Assembly (NCBI RefSeq): GCF_946187725.1
Contig: NZ_CAMHSK010000011.1
Coordinates: 21,254 to 85,253 of the forward strand
Length of the DNA stretch: 64,000 nt
Direction of reading: 5' to 3'
From: an uncultured Treponema sp.
GTDB taxonomy: Bacteria; Spirochaetota; Spirochaetia; Treponematales; Treponemataceae
Both the position numbers and the translations under genes were made by a program. Below, in pieces: positions 31,551-41,365 of this stretch (position 1 is its first letter; every line of letters starts with the position of its first letter). The notes under the pieces were generated by a model. That model saw nothing but the letters and a program-made list of their open reading frames with translations. It ran no database searches and was not told the origin of the DNA.

Positions 31551-33398
31551 TTATTTTGAAAGACGAGCTTCGAGGTCATCCAAGCAGGCTGTGAGCTCTT
31601 TTGGCAAGTGTTTGCCGAATTTTGGATAGTGGTTCTCGCGGATGTCTTTAACTTCCTTCAACCAGCCCTCTTTGTCCACATTGAGAATCTGTGGGAGAGT
31701 CTTTTTGTAGTACTCAGGCAATCCGTCTGTGTTGATAGCACCCTCTTTTGGCATGAAGCCGATTGGTGTGTCAACATAGTTGTCTTTTCCGTCGCAGCGG
31801 TCGAAAATCCATGCGAGAACGCGTGAGTTGTCGCCGTAGCCTGGCCACATGAATCCGCCTGGAAGCTCTTTGTTGTTCTCGTCCTTGCGGAACCAGTTAA
31901 CGTAGAAGATCTTTGGCAATTTGTCCTGATCAGCTTTTGCACCAACGTCAATCCAGTGCTGGAAGTAGTCGCCCATGTTGTATCCACAGAATGGGAGAAT
32001 AGCGAATGGGTCACGGCGGATTTTACCAACCTGTGAAGCATCGATTGTAGATGCTGCTGTGATTTCTGAACCAACGATAGAACCCAAGAATACACCGTGA
32101 TTCCAGTTGCGGCTCTGGTGTACGAGAGGTACAGTTGATGGGCGGCGACCACCGAAGAGGATAGCAGAGATTGGAACGCCCTCTGGGTTTTCCCACTCTG
32201 GAGCGATACACGGACACTGTTTTGCAGGTGCTGTGAATCGTGCGTTTGGATGAGCGAATTCCTCGCCTTTTGGTGATTTGTCTTTTGGAAGAGCGTCACG
32301 AGTCTGGCCTTTCCAGTCAACGAGCTTGCCCTTAGCTGGGTAACCAATCTGTTCCCACCAAACATCGCCGTCTTCTGTAAGAGCACAGTTTGTGAAGATT
32401 GTGTTCTTTGAAGCAGAGATAAGAGCGTTTTTGTTAGACTCAGCAGAAGTTCCTGGAGCAACGCCGAAGAAGCCTGCCTCTGGGTTGATAGCGTACAAGC
32501 GACCGTCTTTGCCGAATTTCATCCAAGCGATGTCGTCACCGATTGTCTCAACTTTCCAGCCTGGGATTGTTGGGATAAGCATAGCCAAGTTTGTTTTACC
32601 ACAAGCTGATGGGAATGCGCCAGTAACGTATTTAACTTTGCCCTCTGGGTTTGTGAGCTTGAGGATGAGCATGTGCTCAGCGAGCCAGCCTTCTTCACGA
32701 GCCAGAACAGTAGCGATTCGGAGAGCGAAACATTTTTTGCCGAGCAAAGCGTTTCCGCCGTATCCTGAACCGTAAGACCAGATGAGGTGCTCTTCTGGGA
32801 ACTGAGAGATGTATTTGTGCTCAACATCTGCACAAGGCCAAATGCCGTTGTCTTTTTCGCCGTTGTTGAGTGGTTTACCAACTGAGTGCAAACAAGGAAC
32901 GAATTCACCGTCTGTACCGATGATGTCGAGAACTTTTTTGCCTGCGCGAGTCATGATGTCCATGTTGAGAACAACGTACTCAGAGTCAGTAAGCTCAATA
33001 CCGTTCTTTGAGATTGGTGAGCCGAGTGGACCCATGCAGAATGGGATTACGTACATTGTGCGGCCGTGCATACAACCTTTGTACAAACCTTTCATTGTTG
33101 CCTTGAGCTCAACCGGGTCAATCCAGTTGTTTGTTGGACCTGCATCTTCCTGTTTTACAGAAGAAATGAATGTTCGGCCCTCAACGCGAGCTACATCGCT
33201 TGGAAGTGAACGGAACAAGAAGCTGTTAGGCTTTTTTGCAAGTGGAGTAGCAAGACCTGCATCGACGCATTTTTTCATCAATCGGTCATACTCTTCAGTA
33301 GAACCATCACATACATAAACGCTGTCTGGTTCACACATCTTAACACATTCTTCAACCCAAGCTTTGATTTTCGGGTTTTTGATTTCATCAAGTGTCAT
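31551..33398 (-). CDS. pckG: Phosphoenolpyruvate carboxykinase (GTP)
   Basis: A 615-aa GTP-type [23 protein letters not shown], the phosphate loop [24 protein letters not shown], and PHPNARF-like [16 protein letters not shown]. It interconverts oxaloacetate and PEP; in fermentative, succinate-forming anaerobes it usually runs toward oxaloacetate. ATG 33398 with an AGGAG site is used; the frame to 33491 has no ribosome site. Together with OadA/B at 60-64 kb it suggests an oxaloacetate-centred energy metabolism. Confidence 0.95.
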   Translation of the reverse strand: MTLDEIKNPKIKAWVEECVKMCEPDSVYVCDGSTEEYDRLMKKCVDAGLATPLAKKPNSFLFRSLPSDVARVEGRTFISSVKQEDAGPTNNWIDPVELKATMKGLYKGCMHGRTMYVIPFCMGPLGSPISKNGIELTDSEYVVLNMDIMTRAGKKVLDIIGTDGEFVPCLHSVGKPLNNGEKDNGIWPCADVEHKYISQFPEEHLIWSYGSGYGGNALLGKKCFALRIATVLAREEGWLAEHMLILKLTNPEGKVKYVTGAFPSACGKTNLAMLIPTIPGWKVETIGDDIAWMKFGKDGRLYAINPEAGFFGVAPGTSAESNKNALISASKNTIFTNCALTEDGDVWWEQIGYPAKGKLVDWKGQTRDALPKDKSPKGEEFAHPNARFTAPAKQCPCIAPEWENPEGVPISAILFGGRRPSTVPLVHQSRNWNHGVFLGSIVGSEITAASTIDASQVGKIRRDPFAILPFCGYNMGDYFQHWIDVGAKADQDKLPKIFYVNWFRKDENNKELPGGFMWPGYGDNSRVLAWIFDRCDGKDNYVDTPIGFMPKEGAINTDGLPEYYKKTLPQILNVDKEGWLKEVKDIRENHYPKFGKHLPKELTACLDDLEARLSK

Positions 33399-33489
33399 TG
33401 TATCGCTCCTATAAAGTTCGATTTGAAAAAGATTATACCACGATTTTTGCGAATTGTGAATATGGAAGTGAAAAAAAAGCCGTGTGGAC

Positions 33490-33526
33490 AAAAAAAATTG
33501 CCCGCACGGTTAAGTGCAGGCAATTC
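33490..33526 (-). terminator. Rho-independent terminator of the alpha-galactoside operon
   Basis: AATTGCCTGCAC and GTGCGGGCAATT arms (one mismatch) around TTAACC on the minus strand, followed by eight T. It begins about 20 bases after the symporter stop. Confidence 0.8.
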
Positions 33527-33545
33527 TTCTATTTAAGCCGATTTT

Positions 33546-35000
33546 TTAGTTTTCGTTGCGGGCTTTCAACTCAGCAGAAATCTCTTCGACTTTGCTATCT
33601 GTCAAAATGAATTTACTTCTGAAGATAATTACACCGACAATCAGAACCAGGATTGGAACAAGTGTCATTACCATGCGCAAGCCCATTTTTGAAGCTGCAT
33701 CAACGCCTTCTGAAAAATCAATTTTGACATAATCAGGAACATCGTCTGCAACATTCTTCAAATTAAGGACAGAAAGAGCGATTGAAGCGATGAATGCCGA
33801 AATTCCTGAAGCAAGTTTTACAACGAAAGTCTGCATAGAGAAGATAACGCTTTCATCGCGGCGTTTATTCTTCAAATCACCATAATCAACTGTATTTGCA
33901 AGGAAGACAGTGATGATTACATTGTTTACACCTGCACTTGCCATTACGAGCACACCAGGAATCAGGAATGGAACTACAGAATTTACACCGATTGAAGCCA
34001 TTGCAAGCAAAGCGATATAGCCGATAATGCTCATTCCAACGCTAACATAGAAAATCTTTGTATTGCTCAACTTCAAGCCACTTCTCAAGAGAGGATACAA
34101 AAGCATCATCGCAAGAATCTGTGTGCCGCCACCGACCATATTGAACAGTGCATAACCGTCATTCCAGTTTGTGCCGCCCAAATCATACTTGAAGAAGTAG
34201 ATTACAAGGTTTGAAGTGATGTAAAGCGCAACATTGATAACAACAATCGTAATAACAACAGTCATTGCCTGGTCATTTCGCAAAAGTGCACGGAACATTT
34301 CACCCATTGAAGGAGTTTTCATGTCAACAGTTGATTTTTCTTTGATTGCGATACAGAGAATCAAAGTGAAAATAACGAAAAGAACTGCAACACCAAGAGT
34401 GAAATATTTGAATCCGATGAATTCATGCCACTGAGAGCCTGGAAAACGAGAGGCCTGTTCAGCAGTAGCATTGCCGCCAATCATTTTTCCAAGAAGAGGA
34501 ACAATAATCATTGTGGCGATAGAAATGATTGCAGCACCGACACCAGCACAGCTTCGAGCCAAAGTTGTAAGACCTTCGCGCTCTTTTCCGCCGTTAGTGA
34601 AAGCAGGAATCATTGACCAGTAAGGAATATCCATCATTGTGTAGGTAATGCCCCAAACGATGTAAGTGACAGCAGCATAAGCTACAAGACCTTTTGCATC
34701 GATACAAGGTGGAGCAGAGAACATAAGGAAGAGAACGACAGCATTTGTAAGCGTACCGATTAAAAGCCACGGACGAAATTTGCCCCAGCGGGTTTTTGTT
34801 TTTGCAACAATAACACCCATAATCGGGTCATTGAATGCGTCAAAAATTCGTGCAGCAAGCAGAATTATACCCATCGCAACGGCACTAACGCCCATGATAT
34901 CCTGAAAATAATACAGAATATAGCTGGCAGAAAGCATGTAAACCATGTCTTTTCCAACAGCACCAAGACCATACGAAGCCTTTTCCTTTAGTCCTAACAT
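33546..35000 (-). CDS. GPH-family (MelB-like) sugar:cation symporter
   Basis: A 484-aa protein with twelve helices, starting LKEKASYGLGAVGKDMVYML and containing RIFDAFNDPIMGVIVAKTKTRWGKFRPWLL, the glycoside-pentoside-hexuronide family signature whose Asp pair binds the cation. It is last in an operand with an alpha-galactosidase, so melibiose or another alpha-galactoside is the likely substrate. It follows the TetR gene by 28 bases and has an AGGAG site. Confidence 0.88.
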   Translation of the reverse strand: MLGLKEKASYGLGAVGKDMVYMLSASYILYYFQDIMGVSAVAMGIILLAARIFDAFNDPIMGVIVAKTKTRWGKFRPWLLIGTLTNAVVLFLMFSAPPCIDAKGLVAYAAVTYIVWGITYTMMDIPYWSMIPAFTNGGKEREGLTTLARSCAGVGAAIISIATMIIVPLLGKMIGGNATAEQASRFPGSQWHEFIGFKYFTLGVAVLFVIFTLILCIAIKEKSTVDMKTPSMGEMFRALLRNDQAMTVVITIVVINVALYITSNLVIYFFKYDLGGTNWNDGYALFNMVGGGTQILAMMLLYPLLRSGLKLSNTKIFYVSVGMSIIGYIALLAMASIGVNSVVPFLIPGVLVMASAGVNNVIITVFLANTVDYGDLKNKRRDESVIFSMQTFVVKLASGISAFIASIALSVLNLKNVADDVPDYVKIDFSEGVDAASKMGLRMVMTLVPILVLIVGVIIFRSKFILTDSKVEEISAELKARNEN

Positions 35001-35028
35001 AGGATTCTCCTTTTTAAAATTTCCGTTT

Positions 35029-35721
35029 TTAATTCTTTAAGGCAACAAGAATTATGTTGATTAAAAGTTCAATCTGCTTTCTCGCTTCTACGCTTCTGTC
35101 CATGGTCAAAAGTTCTCCTGAAATTGAAAGCTTTTGCGCAAGGCAGAACAGGGAATGCATCATCGTTACAAACATTTCCTGTGCAGTTGAAGCGGCAAGC
35201 ACTTCATTTTTGGAACTGGAGAATGAAATCGAACCGTCCTTGATTCCTTTTTCCAGTGCCTGAACAACGATTGTATTTGTGATACCAATCGTTTTTTCGT
35301 ATTCGAGGAGCTTTTCAGAACTCACCTTTTCCTTCTTAATGAAAGAATCGAAATAGTAGATGAAGCTGAAAAAACTTCTCTGTGTTATGAGGGCATCAGC
35401 ATAAACTTCAAGCAATTCCCTCATCTGCTCAAAGCCGCTCAACGAATCGTACTTCTCAGAAGAAAATACTTCGCTGAACACTGCCGTCTCAAGATTCCAT
35501 GCGTAAATCGCGACCTCAATTGCAAGTTCTTCCTTTGTCTGGAAATATCTGTACAAAGAAGCAACTCCAATTTTGGAAGCTGCCGCAATGTCGTTCATTG
35601 AAATGTTTTCGATTCCGTTCTCAGAAAACAAACCGAAAGTACATTCAATAATCGACTGGATTCTTCCGTCTTTTTTTTCTTTTCGGGTTTCGCTTTTAGT
35701 TACACTCGCCTGCCCACTCAT
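35029..35721 (-). CDS. TetR-family regulator
   Basis: A 230-aa regulator with an N-terminal helix-turn-helix (IQSIIECTFGLFSENGIENISMNDIAAASKIGVASLYRYFQTKEELAI). The C-terminal ligand domain has no relation I recognise. The start overlaps the end of the upstream gene by 26 bases behind a GGTGAG site. As a member of the galactoside operon it probably regulates it; its operator was not identified. Confidence 0.85.
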   Translation of the reverse strand: MSGQASVTKSETRKEKKDGRIQSIIECTFGLFSENGIENISMNDIAAASKIGVASLYRYFQTKEELAIEVAIYAWNLETAVFSEVFSSEKYDSLSGFEQMRELLEVYADALITQRSFFSFIYYFDSFIKKEKVSSEKLLEYEKTIGITNTIVVQALEKGIKDGSISFSSSKNEVLAASTAQEMFVTMMHSLFCLAQKLSISGELLTMDRSVEARKQIELLINIILVALKN

Positions 35722-37198
35722 AGATGCTCACCTCTTTGCCGACAGCTTTTTCAACAGCATGATATGCGCCATTGTAAATTCCGACTTTTTTATTAGACAT
35801 AATCGCATGATTCATCTTTTCAAGCAAGTCGGGTGTCTCAACAAATGAACGAAGCATAAAGCAGGCATATTCAAGACTCGGACATTCCGGTGTTCCATCG
35901 CCCACTTCTGCAGCCCGTATTGCACCCCAGCATTCATGGCCTCCGACATGCTGAATCATCAGCTTTGGAACAGGATAGAATGCAAGCTCACTCGGTTTTG
36001 TAATCAGCACATCACAAGCACGAATAAGAATGTTTGTCGCATAAACGGCCGCAAAAATGTCTTTGTGGCAGAAAACATGAATTCCGTTTGACTCATCGCC
36101 AGCACAGGCAATGTCATTCAAAGCGTTTTCTGCAAATTTTCGTGTGAAAGACCAGTCATGGAAATGAGTCTTTGAATGTTCCTCAATTTCAGGGATTTTC
36201 TCCTTAAACATGTTCCACACATTCTCATAATCTCCGATGTTCAGATACAGGGCAGCTTTCTTTTCCTTGATATAAGGAAGCAAAGTTTTGATAAGTCCTG
36301 CAAAGTAGTCTCCCTGAGCGCCCGCACCGCCAATTGTCAAAAGGAAGCGAAGCGGTTTTTTGCCAGAGATTCTTGCAAGTCGTTTTTTACAATCAGACTC
36401 AATGTTTCGAACCATTTCGTCGTCCATGTAGTGACCTGCATAGCAGATATCTTTTTCGCTCATCGGTTTGAGGATATTTTCACCGTCAAAACCTTTGAGT
36501 GTTCTATATGAAAGATAAGAAGAAGGAGTCTGCACAAGATGAAGTGCACCTTCGCTCAAATGAAGGCCCATTGCCCAGTTGTCAGGAATTGCGTTAACAA
36601 CATGAGTGAAGCCAGCATGAACGGCAGCCTGACTTGGCCAGACATGAGTTGCGATATACGGTGTTTCGCGCGGCAAATCATGCAGGACAGGTGTCATAAG
36701 CTCAGCAGTTTTCTGGTCGCCCGCATTGTAAGAGAGCTTTTTGAAGCCTTCTGTGTTGAGCGGATCCCATACCAATTTATTGAAGAGTTTTGACTTCTGT
36801 GAAAGGCGGCTTGCCATTGAATAAAGCTTGTTCTGATAAGCAATGATTTTTGTACAAGTCGTCTCCGGGAACGAATTCAAGTCGAGCCAGAGCGGAGTGT
36901 AGCCCATTGCGTGAGCGGCACTTGCCATTGCCATTGAAATTCTGTAGTGACCGAAGCCCATTCGGATGTTACCAATGATGATTGATTTTTCAGGAAGTTC
37001 GCCCATCGGCTCTTTTGAAAGCACGAGAACTTTAGCCCCGAAAGCTGGTGTCAAAACTTCATTGTCCACAGCAGCAAGATGATAAGGAGTATTCCTGTCA
37101 TCACCAAATTTTTTAAGGAATTTTTTCTGCTGTGCCGATGCCTTGCGGAGTGTCTTTTTATCGATTACATTGCCAAAAATAACAGATGACTTGTCCAT
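35696..37198 (-). CDS. GT-B (GT28/MGDG-synthase-like) glycosyltransferase-like protein
   Basis: A 500-aa protein. The N-terminal half has IIIGNIRMGFGHYRISMAMA, resembling the Gly-Gly-His loop of MGDG synthases and MurG, and the C-terminal half has FLLTIGGAGAQGDYF and ITKPSELAFYPVPKLMIQHVGGHECWGAIRAAEVGDG, like the nucleotide-sugar site of GT28 enzymes. A sugar-nucleotide transferase or a phosphorylase-like enzyme is likely, but donor and acceptor are unknown. Between alpha-galactosidase and regulator in one operon. Confidence is in the fold, not the reaction. Confidence 0.6.
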   Translation of the reverse strand: MDKSSVIFGNVIDKKTLRKASAQQKKFLKKFGDDRNTPYHLAAVDNEVLTPAFGAKVLVLSKEPMGELPEKSIIIGNIRMGFGHYRISMAMASAAHAMGYTPLWLDLNSFPETTCTKIIAYQNKLYSMASRLSQKSKLFNKLVWDPLNTEGFKKLSYNAGDQKTAELMTPVLHDLPRETPYIATHVWPSQAAVHAGFTHVVNAIPDNWAMGLHLSEGALHLVQTPSSYLSYRTLKGFDGENILKPMSEKDICYAGHYMDDEMVRNIESDCKKRLARISGKKPLRFLLTIGGAGAQGDYFAGLIKTLLPYIKEKKAALYLNIGDYENVWNMFKEKIPEIEEHSKTHFHDWSFTRKFAENALNDIACAGDESNGIHVFCHKDIFAAVYATNILIRACDVLITKPSELAFYPVPKLMIQHVGGHECWGAIRAAEVGDGTPECPSLEYACFMLRSFVETPDLLEKMNHAIMSNKKVGIYNGAYHAVEKAVGKEVSIYEWAGECN

Positions 37199-37210
37199 AA
37201 CTTTTTCTCC

Positions 37211-39097
37211 CTACTTTCTTTCATAAATCGAAATCGAATGTGGCTCAAAATGGAAGCCGTCAGTCATTCGTGTTCCGTAGTCAACTACTGATTCAAGATT
37301 CTCTGTTTTACCGCTGAATCTTGAAACCAGTTCAGTTCTTTCTATATATACAGGCTCGTCTCCAAGATTGATGAAGCCTGTGTATTTTTCATTTTTAGAG
37401 AAGATGAAATAACTTGTGGCATTTCTGTTTTCAACACCAAAATCTTCATCCTCAAAGAGCTCATAAAGCTGCTCGATTTTCTTTGTAAATGCCCCTTCTT
37501 TTTCTGAATCAAAATGTACAGGGTCGTCTGAATGCATTGTCTGACTTGCAAACAGATAATTCACAAGTGCAATCAGGATTTTTTCTTTATCAGTCAAACT
37601 GATGTTCTCGTAGCGCAGGAATACAACATCCGGATCATTGATGTATACGCCGTTATCCCAAAAAGCATGTCCAAGGGTATCCTGCATATTTACGAATGCA
37701 CTCGGTCTTGAAGGATAGTTCGATTTTTTCATCCACGAAATATCCCAGTCTTCTTTAGTATCAGTTCCGATTCTTGAGAGCGGGAAGGCCTTAAAGCTTG
37801 ACTCGAACGGCATTCCGCAGCCCAGGTAAGCTACCCTCTCTCCATTTTTGTTCATTGTTCTCTTTGTAAGAACTTTTACAGCACGGTCATACCATTCGTA
37901 TGCAGCACCGCCATTTTTAAATTCACCACGAATAAGACCGGCAAAAAGGAAGTCCAATTTAAGGTAACGGAATCCCCATTCATTCACAGCCTTTTCAATC
38001 AGCGCATCAAGGTGTTCAAGAACATCATCACGGCTCAAATCAAGGCAGAAATATGAACCAGGGAAAGAAGGCTGATCCTTTCCAAAATTCGCGCCCCAAA
38101 GAGGATTGAATCCTGCTGTAACGGGTTTTCCTTTTTTATCACGCAAAAGCCAGTCGGTATGATTTTTTACAAGTTCGCTTCTCAAATCAACAATGAAAGG
38201 TGCAATCCAAAGACCTGGAACATAGCCCTTTTCTGCGATTGAAGAAGCAAGAGAGTTCATCCCCTGAGGGAAACGGTCAGTTCGGGCATCCCAGTCACCA
38301 AGGGAAATTTCCCATCCGTCATCAACCTGAAAGACACAAGGCTTTTTAGAATCAAGAAAATGTGTTTTGATGAGATTTTCTGTCTTACCAAGCCCTTCAA
38401 GGTCACCCTGAATAAGTTCGTTGTTGATGTCGGCATAGTGATTATACCAAGATTCCCAGCCGCCGACAGAAATTTTACCTTTCTGCGGTGTAGAATTGAG
38501 GAAATTCAGCGTGCCGAAGCGCGCCTCCTTATCCTCTGCAAAGAGCTTCTGAGTTGTCTCGCGAAGCTCAAAAAAATCACCAGCGACAAACACGGCAAGT
38601 TCAGCGATTTTGTCGCCTTCGTGCCATGTCTTTCCGTCAGCATAGACCGTGCATGTAATTTCACGCTTTTTACGGTCAACATAGAAACTAACTGGCGGAA
38701 CCAATCCCTTAACATTACCCGTTGAAGCCACAGCAAGATACAGATTCTTACCGTTCATGTTCCAACGCAAATAGATAAAGAACGAGCCGACAAGCAGTTT
38801 TTTTGATTTCAATGATTTTGGAAGACGGCCTGGAACTGTGAAATAATTTTTCCACTGCGGAACAACCGGGAAGTATTTTTTCTGATACTCACCAGGATTG
38901 ATTTCACCGCCAAAGCCCCAGCCCTGCCAGCCCGAACCATAGAAAGCGAAGTCATTCTTTTTGCAGAATTCAGCCGCTTCCCCTCCAAGCTGTTTTTCAA
39001 GGAGCGAATCAACAGAAAGAGTTGCAAAGATTCTGTTTTCGCTATCAGTACAATCTGCACCGTGGTAAAAATACTCATTTCGATCCAACTCTTTCAT
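37211..39097 (-). CDS. Alpha-galactosidase, GH36-like
   Basis: A 628-aa glycoside hydrolase of clan GH-D. The nucleophile is Asp382 in FRYLKLDFLFAG and the acid/base candidate Asp446 in SRIGTDT; CVFQVDDGWEISLGDW and PGLWIAPFIVDLRS are other GH36 strings. It removes terminal alpha-galactose from melibiose or raffinose-type sugars. No signal peptide, so it acts in the cytoplasm after uptake by the symporter at 33546. First gene of the operon. Confidence 0.87.
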   Translation of the reverse strand: MKELDRNEYFYHGADCTDSENRIFATLSVDSLLEKQLGGEAAEFCKKNDFAFYGSGWQGWGFGGEINPGEYQKKYFPVVPQWKNYFTVPGRLPKSLKSKKLLVGSFFIYLRWNMNGKNLYLAVASTGNVKGLVPPVSFYVDRKKREITCTVYADGKTWHEGDKIAELAVFVAGDFFELRETTQKLFAEDKEARFGTLNFLNSTPQKGKISVGGWESWYNHYADINNELIQGDLEGLGKTENLIKTHFLDSKKPCVFQVDDGWEISLGDWDARTDRFPQGMNSLASSIAEKGYVPGLWIAPFIVDLRSELVKNHTDWLLRDKKGKPVTAGFNPLWGANFGKDQPSFPGSYFCLDLSRDDVLEHLDALIEKAVNEWGFRYLKLDFLFAGLIRGEFKNGGAAYEWYDRAVKVLTKRTMNKNGERVAYLGCGMPFESSFKAFPLSRIGTDTKEDWDISWMKKSNYPSRPSAFVNMQDTLGHAFWDNGVYINDPDVVFLRYENISLTDKEKILIALVNYLFASQTMHSDDPVHFDSEKEGAFTKKIEQLYELFEDEDFGVENRNATSYFIFSKNEKYTGFINLGDEPVYIERTELVSRFSGKTENLESVVDYGTRMTDGFHFEPHSISIYERK

Positions 39098-39133
39098 GAT
39101 TTACGCTCCTGTTTTTAATTATTTTAGAACATC

Positions 39134-39240
39134 CCCCACAAGGATGTGGGGTTTCAGACCAGAGAGAAAATTCTGTTTACCTTTAGGTGAACAGAATTTT
39201 CTCGTACTAAGTCAAAATGCAAGGATGCATTTTGACTTAG
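39134..39240. repeat. Hairpin module downstream of the porin gene
   Basis: Three hairpins on the plus strand: CCCCACA/TGTGGGG around AGGA (39134-39151); an 18-base stem beginning GAGAAAATTCTG with TTTA loop (39164-39203); a perfect 14-base stem CTAAGTCAAAATGC/GCATTTTGACTTAG around AAGGAT (39207-39240), which includes the porin stop codon. The stem-linker-stem order and the GTAC linker match 20607-20668. It probably also ends the porin transcript. Confidence 0.6.
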
Positions 39241-41204
39241 AAGAACATTTCAACACCGATTGGCATGTAGAATCGGCTTGATTTTCCGTCATATTTGAGG
39301 TCAACAAGACCGTTTACATTACCTTCCATGCTCTGGAGTGTGAAGTCACCTGCGATACCTGCGAACATGAAGTTGTTTGCAGCAAATGTTTTCTTGACAT
39401 AGATTTCAGCAGCAATTTTGTGCTGGTTCAACTTCAAATCTTTTACAGAAAGACCTGATTTCATATCTCCGTCTGCACTAGCAGATGTGATGTTGTAGTT
39501 TCCAGAAAGACCTACGAAGAGATTCTGAGCACCGAAAGGATTTACACAAACTTCTGTGAGGAAGTCTACACCAGCCATAATGATGTCAGCTCCGTTATCT
39601 TTTTTCATATCAACAAGACCGTAAGAATACTGGCTCAAGTTTGAAGTACCCATTCCACCCCAAACATGACCTTTGTACATGATGAAGCCGTGCTCGATAA
39701 CACCCATTGTTCCCAAACAACCGTACCAGTTGTAGAATTTCTCTGGGTCATAGTCACGCAAGTCTTTGTCGCCTACGAGTGGGAGTTTGAATCCCAATTC
39801 GATAAGGTTAGCATTCGGTGTTTTCTCAAGGTCAAGAGCCGGGTCAAGGAAGCTTGATGCACCGCCCATAAATCCGAGCCAGTCAATACCGAATTCCATT
39901 CGACCGTAGTAGTCGTTCATACCAAATCCAGCAGCACGAGCAGCTGCATACTTTGATTTCTGATAGCGGTAGTTGCTTTCTGAAATTGAATCGCCCCAGT
40001 ACTGAGCTTTAATCTGGAAGAGGCCTGGAAGTGTGTAACCTACACCAATCTGTGAATCACGAACTGCATCGTAGAGGCGAACTGATTTTTCACTGTCTGT
40101 ATCAACAGCGCTTTCACCACCCAAAACACCTGCCATATCAACAGCACCGTTCAAGTAGAAGCCTTTGAGTGCTGAATCTTCGTTTCCTTTGATTGATGCG
40201 AAAAGACCAGTTGCAGTCCAGATTTCCTGGAAAATATCATCTTCTGATTTTACATCGCTTGATTCACGCTGACCAAAGTCACCGATTGTACCGCGAAGTT
40301 CATTCTCTCTCATGCGGCCGAAAGCAACTTTTGTCTGGAAAAGAGAATTGTCGAACAAGCCCCAGATTTTTGCCTGGTCACCGATTGCAACAGCATATTT
40401 TCCGTCTTCGTTGTAGTTAATATCATTCTGTGCTTCGTCAGAATCCCAGAGTTTGTGAACGAAGAGAGCGCGAGCGTCTGCGTCCAAGTTGAAGTCGAAA
40501 CCGAATTTCTGATCCGGTGTGCGGCCGATAATCCAGAATCCAACTCGTGTACCGTAAGACCAGTCCGGTTCAAGACCTGCGTAATTGCGTGAGTTAGATT
40601 CATCTTTTTCCTGCGCTTTGAGCATTTTTGCAATAATTGTAGCGGCAGAAGCCTGACCAATTTGCGTGCCGTATTCTGTTCCAATTTTTGTTCCATATGC
40701 AGTGCAGTAAGCCTGAATTCCAGCAGCATCAGCAGTATATCCTGCACCAGTTACTTCAGCAGCAGCAGCCTGCATTTTCGCAGGATCTCCAGAGGTCAAG
40801 GCAGCCTGAAGTTCAGCACCTTTTGCAGTACCAGCTTCGATACCTTTGGCATTTCCTGCATAAGTTCCAATAGCTGTTGCATAAGTCGCTGCATTGCTTC
40901 CGTCATCAGCAAGTGTTACAGAATCAACACTTCCCAATGAGTTTGTAGCCTTAGCAGCCTCGTAGGCAGCAATAGCCTCAGTTCCAACAGCAACAGCCTG
41001 CTCACCAGTTTTAGTCAAATCAGCCGTAATCTTAGTGCTTGTATTCTCTCGACCTACATTGAAAGTAGAGCGTCCCCAAGCGCCAAAAGAAATGTCACCA
41101 ACACCTGTCTGCAAGGTGTGTGCCTTCAAAGTTTCATGGGCTTCTCCAAAAGCCAAGCCAGCAGTCAAAGCAAGTGCCGAAGCTGCAGCAACCAATTTTT
41201 TCAT
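39237..41204 (-). CDS. Treponema major-outer-sheath-like outer-membrane protein
   Basis: A 655-aa outer-membrane beta-barrel-like protein with signal peptide MKKLVAAASALALTAGLAFG, then ISFGAWGRSTFNVGREN, a start shared by treponemal Msp/MOSP-type proteins, and aromatic-rich beta strands (YYGRMEFGIDWLGFMGGAS, KNDYG-type turns) to the terminal Phe (VEMFF), typical of barrel insertion. Residues about 50-190 form an unusual Ala/Gly/Thr-rich stretch that looks helical and may be a surface or periplasmic insertion. ATG 41204 follows AAGGAGG; the longer frame to 41426 runs through the promoter. Strong promoter with two operators and a structured leader. Confidence 0.8.
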   Translation of the reverse strand: MKKLVAAASALALTAGLAFGEAHETLKAHTLQTGVGDISFGAWGRSTFNVGRENTSTKITADLTKTGEQAVAVGTEAIAAYEAAKATNSLGSVDSVTLADDGSNAATYATAIGTYAGNAKGIEAGTAKGAELQAALTSGDPAKMQAAAAEVTGAGYTADAAGIQAYCTAYGTKIGTEYGTQIGQASAATIIAKMLKAQEKDESNSRNYAGLEPDWSYGTRVGFWIIGRTPDQKFGFDFNLDADARALFVHKLWDSDEAQNDINYNEDGKYAVAIGDQAKIWGLFDNSLFQTKVAFGRMRENELRGTIGDFGQRESSDVKSEDDIFQEIWTATGLFASIKGNEDSALKGFYLNGAVDMAGVLGGESAVDTDSEKSVRLYDAVRDSQIGVGYTLPGLFQIKAQYWGDSISESNYRYQKSKYAAARAAGFGMNDYYGRMEFGIDWLGFMGGASSFLDPALDLEKTPNANLIELGFKLPLVGDKDLRDYDPEKFYNWYGCLGTMGVIEHGFIMYKGHVWGGMGTSNLSQYSYGLVDMKKDNGADIIMAGVDFLTEVCVNPFGAQNLFVGLSGNYNITSASADGDMKSGLSVKDLKLNQHKIAAEIYVKKTFAANNFMFAGIAGDFTLQSMEGNVNGLVDLKYDGKSSRFYMPIGVEMFF

Positions 41205-41215
41205 ATTTTCCTCCT

Positions 41216-41329
41216 TTTTTAACTCCGCGTTAGCGGCGTTGCAGGAAGCAACGGAATCGCAAGTTTTTACCAACGGTAAAAACTTGGCCGTGAAAAACCT
41301 TACATGGATGTAAGGTTTTTCATGCCTCC
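41216..41329 (-). promoter_or_regulatory. Structured 5' leader of the porin gene
   Basis: Four hairpins between two Shine-Dalgarno sites, in transcript order: stem 1 with arms at 41310-41322 and 41291-41303 (13 bp, apex ATCCAT), stem 2 with CAAGTTTTTACC arms (41260-41286), GTTGC/GCAAC (41238-41252) and CCGC/GCGG (41225-41236). The same order, linkers (CACGGC) and flanks occur at 51771-51886 with compensated stem changes. The first site (GGAGG) drives a 7-codon ORF, the last the porin. Confidence 0.65.
41300..41323 (-). CDS. Seven-codon leader ORF upstream of the porin (uORF)
   Basis: ATG six bases after a perfect GGAGG, reading MKNLTSM then TAA inside hairpin 1. Its counterpart at 51777 reads MIKITSV. 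Identical length, Shine-Dalgarno and stop placement suggest real translation, but two examples only. Confidence 0.4.
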   Translation of the reverse strand: MKNLTSM

Positions 41330-41365
41330 TTTTTTTATAACCTTTCTGGAAGTTTGTTGTTATTA

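Noticed and set aside
31658..32461. 267-codon frame opposite or shifted from pckG
   Set aside because: Frame-shifted shadow of a highly biased coding sequence; Ser/Gln-rich without domain features.
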